Source of the DNA: JAJPJE01 sp963724985
Lineage (GTDB): Bacteria; Acidobacteriota; Terriglobia; Terriglobales; Acidobacteriaceae
Reading direction: 5' to 3'
Assembly: GCA_963724985.1 (NCBI GenBank)
Contig: CAVRWV010000002.1
Location: 5,702-69,701 of the forward strand
Length of the DNA stretch: 64,000 nucleotides
This document shows, piece by piece, positions 44,371-53,834 of this stretch; position 1 is the stretch's first letter; each line of letters opens with the position of its first letter. The notes beneath the pieces are model-generated. The model had not been told where the DNA came from and ran no database searches. It saw nothing but the letters and a program-made list of their open reading frames with translations. Both the position numbers and the translations under genes were made by a program.

Positions 44371-45321
44371 ATGGCACTCTCGCGACGCGATGCGATCAAG
44401 AAATTCGCTGTGGGAAGTGCGGCAGCAGCCGCAGTAGGATCCACTTCGCTCGTCACTCTTTCTGGGGTGGCGCATTCGGAGGAGCCAGCTCCCGTGGCTC
44501 CTAAGAATGCGGTTGGCATGCTCTACGACACGACGCGCTGTATCGGATGCCAATCGTGCGTAGTCGCCTGTGCTGAAGCGAACAACCTGTTGCCGGAAGC
44601 GATGAAGCTCGGCGACGGCGTGCACCTCACAGCCAGCGACCTGAATTCGTTCACTAAGAACATCATCAAGCTCTACAAGCCGGTCGACGGGAAGGAATAC
44701 TCCTTCGTGAAGCAGCAGTGCATGCAATGCGTCGATCCGACTTGCGTCGCCGGGTGCATGTTCAAAGGCCTACAGAAGGATAAGAATACCGGCGTAATCA
44801 CGTGGAACTCAAAGGTCTGCGTCGGTTGCCGATATTGCGAAATTTCCTGCCCGTTCCATATTCCGAAATTCCAGTGGCAAGGATTCAATCCGAAGATCGT
44901 GAAGTGCGAGCTTTGCAAAGAGCGCCTGGCCAAAGGCGATCAGCCCGCATGCACATCCGTGTGTCCCACGCACGCGGTCATCTTCGGCAAGCGCGACGAT
45001 CTGCTGATTGAAGCCAAGACGCGCATCAAGAATCATCCCGGCAAATATCACGACGATCACGTTTACGGCGAGACTGAAGGCGGCGGCACGCAGGTGCTTT
45101 ATCTCTCGCACGTCGCTTTCGAGAATCTGGGATTGCCCAAGCTCGAATCCGAGTCCGTTCCCCGCAAATATTTGAAGTGGCAGAAGCGCGTGTACAGCTA
45201 CCTGGCTGTGCCTGCAGTGCTCTATGCGTCGATGGTGGGCGTCATCAACGGCAATTGGAAAAAGCACCAGGAACACATGAAGGAAGACGAAGAGAAAACT
45301 GGTTTGAGGGCGCAGTTATGA
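44371..45321 (+). CDS. hybA: Hydrogenase 4Fe-4S ferredoxin subunit (HybA type)
   Basis: The 316-residue protein starts at ATG 44371 behind GGGAGG. A Tat-like signal (SRRDAIKKFAVG) is followed by four cysteine clusters (CIGCQSCVVAC, CMQCVDPTCVAGC, CVGCRYCEISC, CELCKE...CTSVC), enough for four [4Fe-4S] clusters. A C-terminal transmembrane helix (SYLAVPAVLYASMVGVI) anchors it. It relays electrons from the small subunit to the HybB membrane subunit. The start is 2 bases after the inferred hybO stop; the end overlaps hybB by 4 bases. Confidence 0.93.
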   Translation: MALSRRDAIKKFAVGSAAAAAVGSTSLVTLSGVAHSEEPAPVAPKNAVGMLYDTTRCIGCQSCVVACAEANNLLPEAMKLGDGVHLTASDLNSFTKNIIKLYKPVDGKEYSFVKQQCMQCVDPTCVAGCMFKGLQKDKNTGVITWNSKVCVGCRYCEISCPFHIPKFQWQGFNPKIVKCELCKERLAKGDQPACTSVCPTHAVIFGKRDDLLIEAKTRIKNHPGKYHDDHVYGETEGGGTQVLYLSHVAFENLGLPKLESESVPRKYLKWQKRVYSYLAVPAVLYASMVGVINGNWKKHQEHMKEDEEKTGLRAQL

Positions 45322-46592
45322 ACATCGAACGTTGGGATCGTTGTGTACCCGTATTCAACGTGCCGCTGCTGACCAAGCCCTTCAAGCTGATTTGCGCTTT
45401 GGGTGCGCTCGCGCTCGGACTGGTGACTTATCGCGAACTTTCCGGCCTCGGCCCGGCCAGCGGCATGAACGACGCGTACGCCTGGGGCATCTGGAAGACC
45501 TTCAACATCATGGTGCTCACCGGACTCGGCTCCGGCGGCTTCTCGATCGGCATTGCTGCATGGATCTTCCGGCGCCATCGCCTGCATGTGGTGATGCGCA
45601 CCGCGCTGCTCACCAGCTTTCTCGCCTATGCTTCTGGCTTGATGCTCCTCGGCGTCGATGTTGGCCGCCCGTGGAACTTCTACTGGGTCTTCACCCCTTG
45701 GCGTTGGAACCTGCATTCTCCGCTGCTCGAAGTTGCCGTCTGCATGCCGACATACGCGATGTTTCCGCTGCTAATGGAGAATGTCCCGCCGGTTCTCGAC
45801 TGGTTTCACAAGCATCGCCCGCAATTCCGGCCGTTGATCGAAAAAGCCGAGAAAGTGATGTACAAGTTCTATCCACTCGTCGTTGGACTCGCCTACATTT
45901 TGCCGGCCATGCACCAGTCTTCGCTCGGCGCACTCATGCTGCTCGGCGGCAACCGCGTCCACGGCCTGTGGCAGACCCCGCTGCTCCCGCTGCTCTACGT
46001 CTGGGCCGCAGCGTTCATGGGCTTCGCCTGTGTTGCCGGAACACTGCTCTTCTGCTCGCTGGTTTGGGATCGCCCGTTCGACGTTGACGTGCTGAGCGAA
46101 ATGAACCGCATCACCGCGTGGATCATCGGCAGCTGGATGTTTGTGCGACTCTTCGACATCGTGATCGAAGGCAAGCTTCTCCTCGCATTCCAGATGAACA
46201 TTTACGCCGGCCTGTTCTGGATCGAGATGCTGTTCCTCGGCGTCGCCGTCGTCATGCTCATCGACTCGGCGAAGTACAAAGACGCACGGCTCATGTTCCA
46301 CGCACATCTGGTCGCCGCAGTGGGCGGCATGCTGTATCGATTCAACCCAACGACATTGGCGTTTCAACCTAAGCCCGGAGCGTTTTACTTCCCGTCCGCG
46401 ATCGAATTGTTGATCTCCGTCGGATTTGTTTCGCTCGCGGTCGCCGCGTTCGTGTGGGCAGTAAAGAACCTGGCGATCTTGCCGGCGCCGAATTACAGCT
46501 GGCAGCAGATGGAAGCGCGTGAAGAAGACGCGCGGTCCAGCTCGGCCTTGACTCCAGAGTACGCATTAACCGATTCAAACATTCTTTTATAG
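45318..46592 (+). CDS. hybB: Hydrogenase integral membrane subunit (HybB/NrfD family)
   Basis: This is a 424-residue polytopic protein with about nine or ten transmembrane helices. Its NrfD-family features include GIWKTFNIMVLTGLGSGGFSIG and the HQSSLGALMLLG block. It reduces quinone or exchanges electrons with the membrane pool and can couple this to charge movement. The ATG at 45318 overlaps the hybA stop (ATGA). The operon order hybO-hybA-hybB-hybC-hybD equals that of E. coli hydrogenase 2. Confidence 0.93.
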   Translation: MNIERWDRCVPVFNVPLLTKPFKLICALGALALGLVTYRELSGLGPASGMNDAYAWGIWKTFNIMVLTGLGSGGFSIGIAAWIFRRHRLHVVMRTALLTSFLAYASGLMLLGVDVGRPWNFYWVFTPWRWNLHSPLLEVAVCMPTYAMFPLLMENVPPVLDWFHKHRPQFRPLIEKAEKVMYKFYPLVVGLAYILPAMHQSSLGALMLLGGNRVHGLWQTPLLPLLYVWAAAFMGFACVAGTLLFCSLVWDRPFDVDVLSEMNRITAWIIGSWMFVRLFDIVIEGKLLLAFQMNIYAGLFWIEMLFLGVAVVMLIDSAKYKDARLMFHAHLVAAVGGMLYRFNPTTLAFQPKPGAFYFPSAIELLISVGFVSLAVAAFVWAVKNLAILPAPNYSWQQMEAREEDARSSSALTPEYALTDSNILL

Positions 46593-46602
46593 AGCGTTCA
46601 CA

Positions 46603-48303
46603 ATGACGAAGCGCATCACTATTGACCCAATCACCAGAATCGAAGGACATCTCCGCATCGACGTGGAAATTGACGACGGCGCGGTAGCGAATTCATGGGC
46701 GTCGTGCACCATGTGGCGCGGCATCGAGCGCATTCTCCAGGGACGCGATCCTCGCGAAGCCTGGCTCTTCACGCAGCGTTTCTGCGGCGTATGCACCACG
46801 GTGCACGCCATGGCGAGCGTCCGCGCGGTTGAAGACTCGCTCAAGCTCGAGATTCCTGCCAACGCGCAATACATTCGCAACCTGATTCTGATCAATCACG
46901 GATTGCACGATCACATCGTGCACTTCTATCAGCTCTCCGCGCTCGATTGGGTCGACGTGCTGGAAGTGCCGAAGGCTGATCCGGCAAAGACCGCTTCGCT
47001 CGCCGAAAGCATCTCGCCATGGACCGGAAACTCCAAAGAGCAGATGAAGTTCGCGCAGGACAAGGTGAAGGGTGTCGCCGCCAGCGGCCAGCTTGGCATT
47101 TTCGCGAATGGCTATTGGGGACATCCGGCGATGCGTCTCTCACCCGACGTCAACCTGCTCGCCTTCTCGCACTATTTGCAAGCGCTCGACTATCAGCGCA
47201 AGGCAAATCAGGTTGTCGGCATGCTGGGCGCGAAGACGCCGCACATACAAAACCTCACCGTCGGCGGCGTTGCCAACGCCATCAATCTCGACAGCCAGGC
47301 TGCGCTGAACATGAATCGCCTGGAAGCGATCAAAGTGCTGATGAGCGAAGTCACCACCTTCGTCCAACAGGTTTACTTTGTCGACGCGTGCGCCATCGCC
47401 GCCATGTACGCGGATTGGTTCAACTACGGTTCCGGCGTGAAAAACTATCTCGCCGTTCCCGATCTCCCGCTCGATGCCAAGGGCACCATGTTCGATCTGC
47501 CCGGCGGATACATTCTCGATGGCAACATTCGCGACGTGCACAAGTTCAGCAGCGCCGCCGATGCTCCGTTCCGTGACGGCGTCACCGAAGATGTTGCGCA
47601 CGCTTACTACGAAGGCAAGACCAACCTGCACCCATGGAAGGGCGAGACCATTCCTGATTTCACCGATTGGCAGGCTGACAAAAAATACACCTGGGTCAAG
47701 GCTCCGCGATTCCAGGGACACCCGATGCAAGTCGGTCCGCTCGCGCAAATTCTGATCGGTTATGCGCAAGGCGATCCGCTGACACGCAAGTGGACGGACG
47801 CAGCGCTCGCTACCATCTCTAGCGTCTCCGGCAAGCAGGTCACGGTCGATATGTTGCAGTCCACCATGGGACGCCATGCCGCACGCGCGATTCGCGCCGC
47901 GATGCTCGCCGATCTCGCGCAAAAGCACTGGCAACTGCTCGTCGACAACATCTCGAAGGGCGATACGTCCGTACACAATCCTCCCAGCTTTCCCAGCGGT
48001 GAAGTGCTTGGCGTGGGCACGCATGAAGCGCCGCGCGGAACGCTGTCACATTGGGTTGTCGTCGATAACGGCAAGATCAAGAACTACCAGGCGGTGGTTC
48101 CATCAACCTGGAACGCGAGCCCGCGCGACAACGCCGGGAATCATGGGCCGTACGAAGCGTCGCTGCTGCGCAATCCGATTGCGGATCCGGAGCGACCGCT
48201 CGAGGTGCTGCGCACCGTGCACTCGTTTGATCCATGCATGGCGTGCGCGTGTCACACGTTCGATCCATCGGGCAAGCAGATCGCGAAGGTGAAGGTCCTG
48301 TGA
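46603..48303 (+). CDS. hybC: [NiFe] hydrogenase large subunit (HybC type)
   Basis: The 566-residue protein has the N-terminal signature ITIDPITRIEGHLRI, the first Ni-binding motif RFCGVC (about residues 63-68) and the C-terminal motif DPCMACACH, whose cysteines bind the NiFe site. About 15 residues follow this His (TFDPSGKQIAKVKVL) and should be cleaved by the maturation protease encoded next. It catalyses H2 oxidation/production. It carries no signal and would be exported with the Tat-tagged small subunit. Confidence 0.96.
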   Translation: MTKRITIDPITRIEGHLRIDVEIDDGAVANSWASCTMWRGIERILQGRDPREAWLFTQRFCGVCTTVHAMASVRAVEDSLKLEIPANAQYIRNLILINHGLHDHIVHFYQLSALDWVDVLEVPKADPAKTASLAESISPWTGNSKEQMKFAQDKVKGVAASGQLGIFANGYWGHPAMRLSPDVNLLAFSHYLQALDYQRKANQVVGMLGAKTPHIQNLTVGGVANAINLDSQAALNMNRLEAIKVLMSEVTTFVQQVYFVDACAIAAMYADWFNYGSGVKNYLAVPDLPLDAKGTMFDLPGGYILDGNIRDVHKFSSAADAPFRDGVTEDVAHAYYEGKTNLHPWKGETIPDFTDWQADKKYTWVKAPRFQGHPMQVGPLAQILIGYAQGDPLTRKWTDAALATISSVSGKQVTVDMLQSTMGRHAARAIRAAMLADLAQKHWQLLVDNISKGDTSVHNPPSFPSGEVLGVGTHEAPRGTLSHWVVVDNGKIKNYQAVVPSTWNASPRDNAGNHGPYEASLLRNPIADPERPLEVLRTVHSFDPCMACACHTFDPSGKQIAKVKVL

Positions 48304-48854
48304 AGACTGTTTCCAACGTTGCCATCATCGGAATCGGAAACATCCTATTGGGCGACGACGGGGTCGGACCGTACGTAGTTCGCACTCTCGAGGCGAGCTA
48401 CGAGTTCGATCCCAACGTGCAGGTTCTCGACGTTGGCACCCCGGCGCTCGACTTCATCGATAATCTCGTCGGCATGGACGCGGTAATTCTTATCGACTCC
48501 GTGGAAAACGACCGGCCCGCAGGAACAATCACGCTTTACCGCAAAGAAGATATCTTGCGCCACGGCATTTCCGTGCGCATGGACCCGCACTCCCCGGCAC
48601 TCGGCGAATCGCTACTGACTGCGGACTTGGTCGGAATATGTCCGAAGGAAGTGTTGTTGGTCGGAATCACAGGACGAACCTACGACGCGGGCTGCGAGCT
48701 CAGCGCCGAAGTTAGATCGACAGTCGACCTCGCCATCGACGTGGTACGCGCGGAACTGCGGCGGCTTGGCGTACCGTGTTCCCTCGCGACGAATCAGGCG
48801 GAACCGGACATTTGGTGGACGCCGGCGCAGGCGGCCGCAACATCTGTTCACTAG
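48300..48854 (+). CDS. hybD: Hydrogenase maturation endopeptidase (HybD/HyaD family)
   Basis: The 184-residue protein starts at GTG 48300, overlapping the hybC stop by 4 bases. The family motif GIGNILLGDDGVGPYVV is at the N-terminus. The nickel-sensing ligands are the Glu/Asp in this motif, an Asp in ILIDSVE, and a His in MDPHSPAL. It removes the C-terminal peptide of HybC after Ni insertion. No hyp genes (hypABCDEF) are visible in the window and must lie elsewhere. Confidence 0.93.
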   Translation: MKTVSNVAIIGIGNILLGDDGVGPYVVRTLEASYEFDPNVQVLDVGTPALDFIDNLVGMDAVILIDSVENDRPAGTITLYRKEDILRHGISVRMDPHSPALGESLLTADLVGICPKEVLLVGITGRTYDAGCELSAEVRSTVDLAIDVVRAELRRLGVPCSLATNQAEPDIWWTPAQAAATSVH

Positions 48855-48880
48855 ATGCCATCATGAGGGTCGGCTAGCGC

Positions 48881-51463
48881 CTACTTCAATCCACTCACCA
48901 CATACAGATCCGCAAGCGAGCGGTTGACCAGGTATGCCCAATGTTTGCCGTCCCCGCTGACGACCGGAATTGAGGCGCCGGGCGCACCCGTCCAGTCTGC
49001 CGGGCCAAGGCTCTTCCACAACGTTCGCGTCCCGGTGGCAATGTCGAACAAGTAGACGCGGCGCGGACGCGCTTCGTCAGGCCGGGATAGATAAAGTTGT
49101 TTGCCGTCGCCGCTCCACGCAAACACGATGTCATCATTCTTAAGGCCCGTAATGGGCGTGGGATCACCGCCTTCAACCGGCCAATTCACCCAAACACCTT
49201 TCGACTTCACGACAGCAAATTTCCCATCCGGCGAAAGGGCCCGGCCGACGACACCTTCCGGCGTTATCGGTTTAGTCGCGCCGCTGTCGAGATCGAGCAG
49301 ATATATGTGCGCGGCGCGACCACTTTCGCGTCCTATAAAAACAACGCGCTTGCCGTCGGGAAGAAAACGCGCGCCAAGATGGTCAATTTGATCATGAGTG
49401 ACGGTGCGCGCCTCGCCCGCACCCGTGGGCTGCAGCACAAATTGCGCTGGCGATTTCGAAGTTGCCGTCAGTACCCAGCTATTATCCGGAGAAAATGCAA
49501 CTCCAACGCCGTGACCTAATGCGATGGCGGGCGAGCCATCGGTCGGACGGATGTAGACCGTGTAGTCGGGACCGCCGCCCTCACCTTCTTCCTCGAAGAG
49601 AACGTACTTGCCGTCGTTGGACATGGCTCGCAGCAGCGACCAGTCCAGCCAATCGAGCTTGCGTTCTGTCGCCTGGCCTTCTTCGCCGCCGTAGATCTCG
49701 AAATGCCATGCCTGTTTTTTCAGCAGGACTTTGCCATCGGCTCTTACGTCCTGCAATTCGACATCGGCCGGCATGCTGGCCAGTCGCCGCAATTTACCGC
49801 TCAACGTCACCGCGTACATATTGTGAATCTCGCCTGGGCTTGCAGTGAACCAAATCTCATCCCCGCGCGGAGACCAGGACAAGCCTTGCAGACTCGCCCA
49901 GTTCTCAGACAACACGGTCTTTTTCCCGTCCATATCGATGACGGCGACAGCGCCACGATCGTCACCGGTGGAATTCCCGTGATCGTAAAACGCAATGTGC
50001 TTTCCATCGGGCGAAATGCGCGGACCGCTGACCCAGTTTGAACCCTCGAGAAGCACCTTTCCTGCAGGAAATTCGAGCCGCCAGAGGTCCTTCTCAGGCA
50101 GGAATCGCACGATAGCCATCTGCTTGCCGTCCGCGGACCAATCGATGTCCTGGACATTCTCGATGATCGGACGAGGTGCGCCACCCGCGGTAGGCACAAT
50201 CGAGAGCAGCCCGCGACGCGCGAATCCGCCCATCCCAATCGTGTTCGTGCGAATCGCCATCTCGCCAGCGGACGAAATGCCAAGCAATTCAGCGCTCGAG
50301 AAGCCCATCGGGCGCTCGCCCAGACTGTCGGTGCGTCCCGTGTAGATGTCGCTGGGCGCTCCTTCCCACGAGGCGGAGTAGATCACCGTCTGGCCGTCCG
50401 GGCCGAAACGCGCGTTGCCGATCGATCCGCGGCGAAAGGTGATTGGTTTGTAGCTTGGAAAATCGCCTCGCGTGCTATTGACCCCAGTCCACCATGCAAG
50501 GGCGGAAGCTGCGAGCAGGCCGATGATGCCGACGGCGGCGAAAGTCATACGGCGGCGCGAACGGGACCAACCTACCGTAGCGGCTGCGGCAGCCTGCTGT
50601 GAACTCGAGGAAATGCTGGAGAGCGCGTCGAGGTTGAACGCAATATCACGCGCGGATTGAAAGCGCTCGTCGGGATTCTTCTCGAGACAATGCCGCACGA
50701 TGCGCTCAAGCGCCGGCGATATCGCGCGATTCGTTTCCGTCAGCTCCGGCGGGTCTTCTTTCAGGATCGCGCTCATGGTATCGGCGGCGGTCTCCCCTCG
50801 GAAGGCACGCTTACCGGAGAGCATCTCGTAAAGAATGGCGCCGAAGCTGAAAATGTCGCAGCGATGATCGGTTTCCTGGCCGCGCACCTGCTCCGGCGAC
50901 ATGTAGCCCACGGTGCCGAGCACCACGCCAGGACTGGTGGCACCACCGGTTGGAGCAAACGTCGCCTGGTCGCCGATGCCATGCTCGATGAGCTTGGCCA
51001 AGCCGAAGTCCAGGATCTTCACGCGACCATCTTTTGTAATAAAGATGTTCTCGGGCTTCAGGTCGCGATGAACAATGCGCTTGTCGTGTGCGGCCGCCAG
51101 ACCGCGCGCGATCTGTGCAGCATACTCGACGGCCTTTCGCTGCGGGAGCGGTCCAGAACGGAGACGATCGCGTAGTGTTTCGCCTTCAAGCAACTCGCTG
51201 ACTATGTACGGCGACCCGTTCGGCTGTGTGCCGATGTCGTAGATCGCCATGATATTCGGATCGTTCAGCGCAGCGGCGGCGCGCGCTTCCTGCTCGAAAC
51301 GGCGCAGGCGTTCCGCATCGGCCGCGAACTGGGCAGGAAGAATCTTGATTGCGACGTCACGTCCAAGGCGAGAATCGCGCGCGCGATAGACTTCGCCCAT
51401 ACCACCGGCTCCGATTGAGCCGACGATTGAGTAGGGACCCAGGGAAGTTCCAGGAGCTGCCAT
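48881..51463 (-). CDS. Ser/Thr protein kinase with PD40 beta-propeller sensor
   Basis: The 860-residue protein has an N-terminal kinase domain (residues 12-275). The glycine loop is GSIGAGGMGEVYRA, the Lys is in VAIKIL, the catalytic loop is HRDLKPEN, and the DFG motif is ILDFGLAKL. A transmembrane helix (MTFAAVGIIGLLAASALAWW) lies near residue 310. A periplasmic WD40/PD40-like propeller follows (repeats such as ISPDGKHIAFYD and LSPDGKFAVV). This architecture is greatly expanded in Acidobacteria. The ligand and targets are unknown. It is convergent with hybD but probably unrelated to it. Confidence 0.93.
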   Translation of the reverse strand: MAAPGTSLGPYSIVGSIGAGGMGEVYRARDSRLGRDVAIKILPAQFAADAERLRRFEQEARAAAALNDPNIMAIYDIGTQPNGSPYIVSELLEGETLRDRLRSGPLPQRKAVEYAAQIARGLAAAHDKRIVHRDLKPENIFITKDGRVKILDFGLAKLIEHGIGDQATFAPTGGATSPGVVLGTVGYMSPEQVRGQETDHRCDIFSFGAILYEMLSGKRAFRGETAADTMSAILKEDPPELTETNRAISPALERIVRHCLEKNPDERFQSARDIAFNLDALSSISSSSQQAAAAATVGWSRSRRRMTFAAVGIIGLLAASALAWWTGVNSTRGDFPSYKPITFRRGSIGNARFGPDGQTVIYSASWEGAPSDIYTGRTDSLGERPMGFSSAELLGISSAGEMAIRTNTIGMGGFARRGLLSIVPTAGGAPRPIIENVQDIDWSADGKQMAIVRFLPEKDLWRLEFPAGKVLLEGSNWVSGPRISPDGKHIAFYDHGNSTGDDRGAVAVIDMDGKKTVLSENWASLQGLSWSPRGDEIWFTASPGEIHNMYAVTLSGKLRRLASMPADVELQDVRADGKVLLKKQAWHFEIYGGEEGQATERKLDWLDWSLLRAMSNDGKYVLFEEEGEGGGPDYTVYIRPTDGSPAIALGHGVGVAFSPDNSWVLTATSKSPAQFVLQPTGAGEARTVTHDQIDHLGARFLPDGKRVVFIGRESGRAAHIYLLDLDSGATKPITPEGVVGRALSPDGKFAVVKSKGVWVNWPVEGGDPTPITGLKNDDIVFAWSGDGKQLYLSRPDEARPRRVYLFDIATGTRTLWKSLGPADWTGAPGASIPVVSGDGKHWAYLVNRSLADLYVVSGLK

Positions 51464-51665
51464 CAGGGATACGTGTTCCTATGTGTGAAGCGCATAGTAA
51501 ACGATATGAATGCGCGCTGACTATAAGGAGGCAGACTCCGTTGCTCGTTTTCGGGCAAAGCTGCGCCTCTCCACATTGACTTGCTCCACCTCTCCACCTA
51601 AGATGCCGTGCATCTGTTAGGGACATTCTCTTCTTCGCAAATTCACCGTTTTCAAGGAGATCGCA

Positions 51666-52199
51666 ATGACTCGCGCGCTTGCACTTTTGGCCGTCGTTTT
51701 CTGCGCACTGTCTCTCATGGCACAAGCTCCGGCTCCGCTTAAGCCCGGTCCGGAACAGAAGAATCTCGACTACTTCAATGGCAACTGGACTCTTGACGGC
51801 GACTTGAAACCCGGCCCTATGGGACCAGGCGGCAAGATGACTGAGACCGAACAGAACAAGTGGATGGACGGCGGTTTTTTCCTCCTTTCACATATCGATT
51901 TCAAAAGCTCAATGGGCAACGGAACCGGCATCAGCGTGATGGGCTACGACCCCAACACGAAGATGTACACCTACGACGAATACAACAGTTCAGGCGAAGC
52001 CGAACATGCTGCGGGCACTTTCGACGGCACGACTTGGACCTGGCTCAGCGACGAGAACATGGGCGGTCAAAAGATGAAGGGTCGCTTCACCATCAAAGAA
52101 ATTTCGCCTACCTCTTATACGTTTAAGTTCGAGATAGCGCCGGCAGGCGGTGACTTCGCGACCATCATGGACGGCAAGGCAACAAAGTCAAAATCGTAG
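51666..52199 (+). CDS. Secreted DUF1579-like protein
   Basis: The 177-residue protein has AAGGAGA upstream and a signal peptide (MTRALALLAVVFCALSLMAQ). The rest is a lipocalin-like beta-barrel pattern with family blocks GNWTLDGD, ISVMGYDPNTKMYTYDEYNS and KMKGRFTIKEISPTSYTFKFE. DUF1579 proteins have no agreed function; ligand binding is suggested by the fold. It is first in a short plus-strand run. Confidence 0.82.
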   Translation: MTRALALLAVVFCALSLMAQAPAPLKPGPEQKNLDYFNGNWTLDGDLKPGPMGPGGKMTETEQNKWMDGGFFLLSHIDFKSSMGNGTGISVMGYDPNTKMYTYDEYNSSGEAEHAAGTFDGTTWTWLSDENMGGQKMKGRFTIKEISPTSYTFKFEIAPAGGDFATIMDGKATKSKS

Positions 52200-52238
52200 A
52201 GCACTGGAACCACTGTCCAAAATCCCAAGGAGAAATCT

Positions 52239-52511
52239 ATGCCGAAGTTTGTGATCGAGCGCGAAATCCCCGGCGCAGGAAAGCTCTCGCCACAGGAATT
52301 GCAGGCTGTCTCGCAGAAATCTTGTTCCGTGCTGCGTGAACTCGGGCCGCAAATTCAATGGCTGCATAGCTACGTCACTGACAACAAGATTTATTGCGTT
52401 TATATCGCGCCCGACGAGAAGACCGTTCGTGAACACGCCAGCCGCGGAGGCTTCCCCGCAAACAGCGTGTCGCAGGTTCGCACCGTCATCGATCCGACAA
52501 CGAGCGAGTAG
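52239..52511 (+). CDS. DUF4242 family small protein
   Basis: The 90-residue cytoplasmic protein begins MPKFVIEREIPGAGKLS and contains the SYVTDNKIYCVYIAPDE block typical of DUF4242, a ferredoxin-like alpha/beta fold. AAGGAGAAA precedes the ATG. Some family members have been described as metal-binding, but nothing here proves it. It lies 39 bases after the DUF1579 gene. Confidence 0.82.
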   Translation: MPKFVIEREIPGAGKLSPQELQAVSQKSCSVLRELGPQIQWLHSYVTDNKIYCVYIAPDEKTVREHASRGGFPANSVSQVRTVIDPTTSE

Positions 52512-52555
52512 CGCGCTTCAGCGGCCATTACAAATCAATAACAAGAGGAGGATGT

Positions 52556-53725
52556 TTGCTTCGTCCGAGGAACCGTCTGCTTCTGCTCATCTTCGCTTTC
52601 GCATCTCTGAGTTTCGCCCAGCAGCTCGACCAGGCACGCCGCATACAGGCCGGCGTACTCGGAGTCGATGGCCACAATGACACTGCGCAGCGCGTGCTCA
52701 TTGAGCATGTCGACATCACGCAACGTTTGTCCAGCGGCATGCTCGACATCCCCCGCCTGCGCGAGGGCGGCGTGCATGTTCCATTCTTCGCGCTCTGGGT
52801 TCCGACTTACTATCACGGTTCCGAAGCCGTTCGCCGGACTCTCGATCTGCGCGATGCCATGCAGCAGGTCTTCGATCAGCATCCTGGCGAGATTGAACTC
52901 GCCACCAGCGCGCGCGATATCGAGCGCATCGTCGCGCAGAAGAGAATCGCGGCTGTTCTCACCGTCGAAGGTGGCCATCAGATAGACAACGATCTTGCCG
53001 TGCTGCGCATGTACCGGCGCATGGGCATCCTCTCGATGACGCTCACGCACTTTCGCTATAACGACTGGGCTGACTCCTCCACCAGTCCTCCCATGCACAA
53101 CGGTCTCACCGATTTCGGCAAGCAGGTGGTTCGCGAAATGAACGCTATCGGCATGATTGTCGACATCTCGCACGTTTCCGACAAAACGTTCTACGACGCC
53201 ATAGCGGTGAGCTCGAAACCGGTGATCGCCTCGCACTCCTCCTGCCGCTCGCAGTCGGACATTCCACGAAATATGACCGACGATATGCTACGGGCCCTGG
53301 CAAAAAACGGCGGGGTAGTCGGCGTGAACTTCGGCGGAGCATTCCTGAACGTCGACGACGCAGAAGAGTTGAAGAAGGCGATCGCTTCGTCGACCGCGGA
53401 AGTGAATCTCACGGGCGCGGCTCTTGATGCCTACGCGGCCAATGAACAGATCAGCGGCCCGGAGAGTCAGATTAAGGTCGGACACGCAACCGTTGACGAT
53501 GCCGCCGCCTGTGTCGATCACATTATTAAGGTTGCCGGGATCGACCACGTGGGAATTGGCAGCGACTTCGACGGGATCGGTACGGTTCCCAAGGGTTTGG
53601 AGGATGTCTCCAAGATGCCGAACCTCACCGCCGCACTGCTGAAACGCGGCTACAGCGAGGCGGACATACAGAAAATCATGGGCGGGAACTTCCTGCGGGT
53701 GATCCGCGAAGTCGTAGGGCAATAA
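52556..53725 (+). CDS. Membrane dipeptidase (peptidase M19 family)
   Basis: The 389-residue protein starts at TTG 52556, placed four bases after AGGAGG. An overlapping ATG at 52552 is in the wrong frame. A signal peptide (LLLLIFAFASLSFAQ) is followed by the M19 zinc site: VDGHNDT, TVEGGHQI (bridging Glu), DISHVSD and IASHSSCRS, then GIGSDFDGI near the C-terminus. It hydrolyses dipeptides or related amides in the periplasm. Confidence 0.92.
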   Translation: MLRPRNRLLLLIFAFASLSFAQQLDQARRIQAGVLGVDGHNDTAQRVLIEHVDITQRLSSGMLDIPRLREGGVHVPFFALWVPTYYHGSEAVRRTLDLRDAMQQVFDQHPGEIELATSARDIERIVAQKRIAAVLTVEGGHQIDNDLAVLRMYRRMGILSMTLTHFRYNDWADSSTSPPMHNGLTDFGKQVVREMNAIGMIVDISHVSDKTFYDAIAVSSKPVIASHSSCRSQSDIPRNMTDDMLRALAKNGGVVGVNFGGAFLNVDDAEELKKAIASSTAEVNLTGAALDAYAANEQISGPESQIKVGHATVDDAAACVDHIIKVAGIDHVGIGSDFDGIGTVPKGLEDVSKMPNLTAALLKRGYSEADIQKIMGGNFLRVIREVVGQ

Positions 53726-53834
53726 GCGGTCACGTCTTGGCGGACAGCAGTGCTCCACCTTTCAAGAGAAACGGCTGTAATATTTCGCCTCCTCATACCG
53801 TCTTCCTTTCGTACCTATGTGCGAGGGCCGAAGT

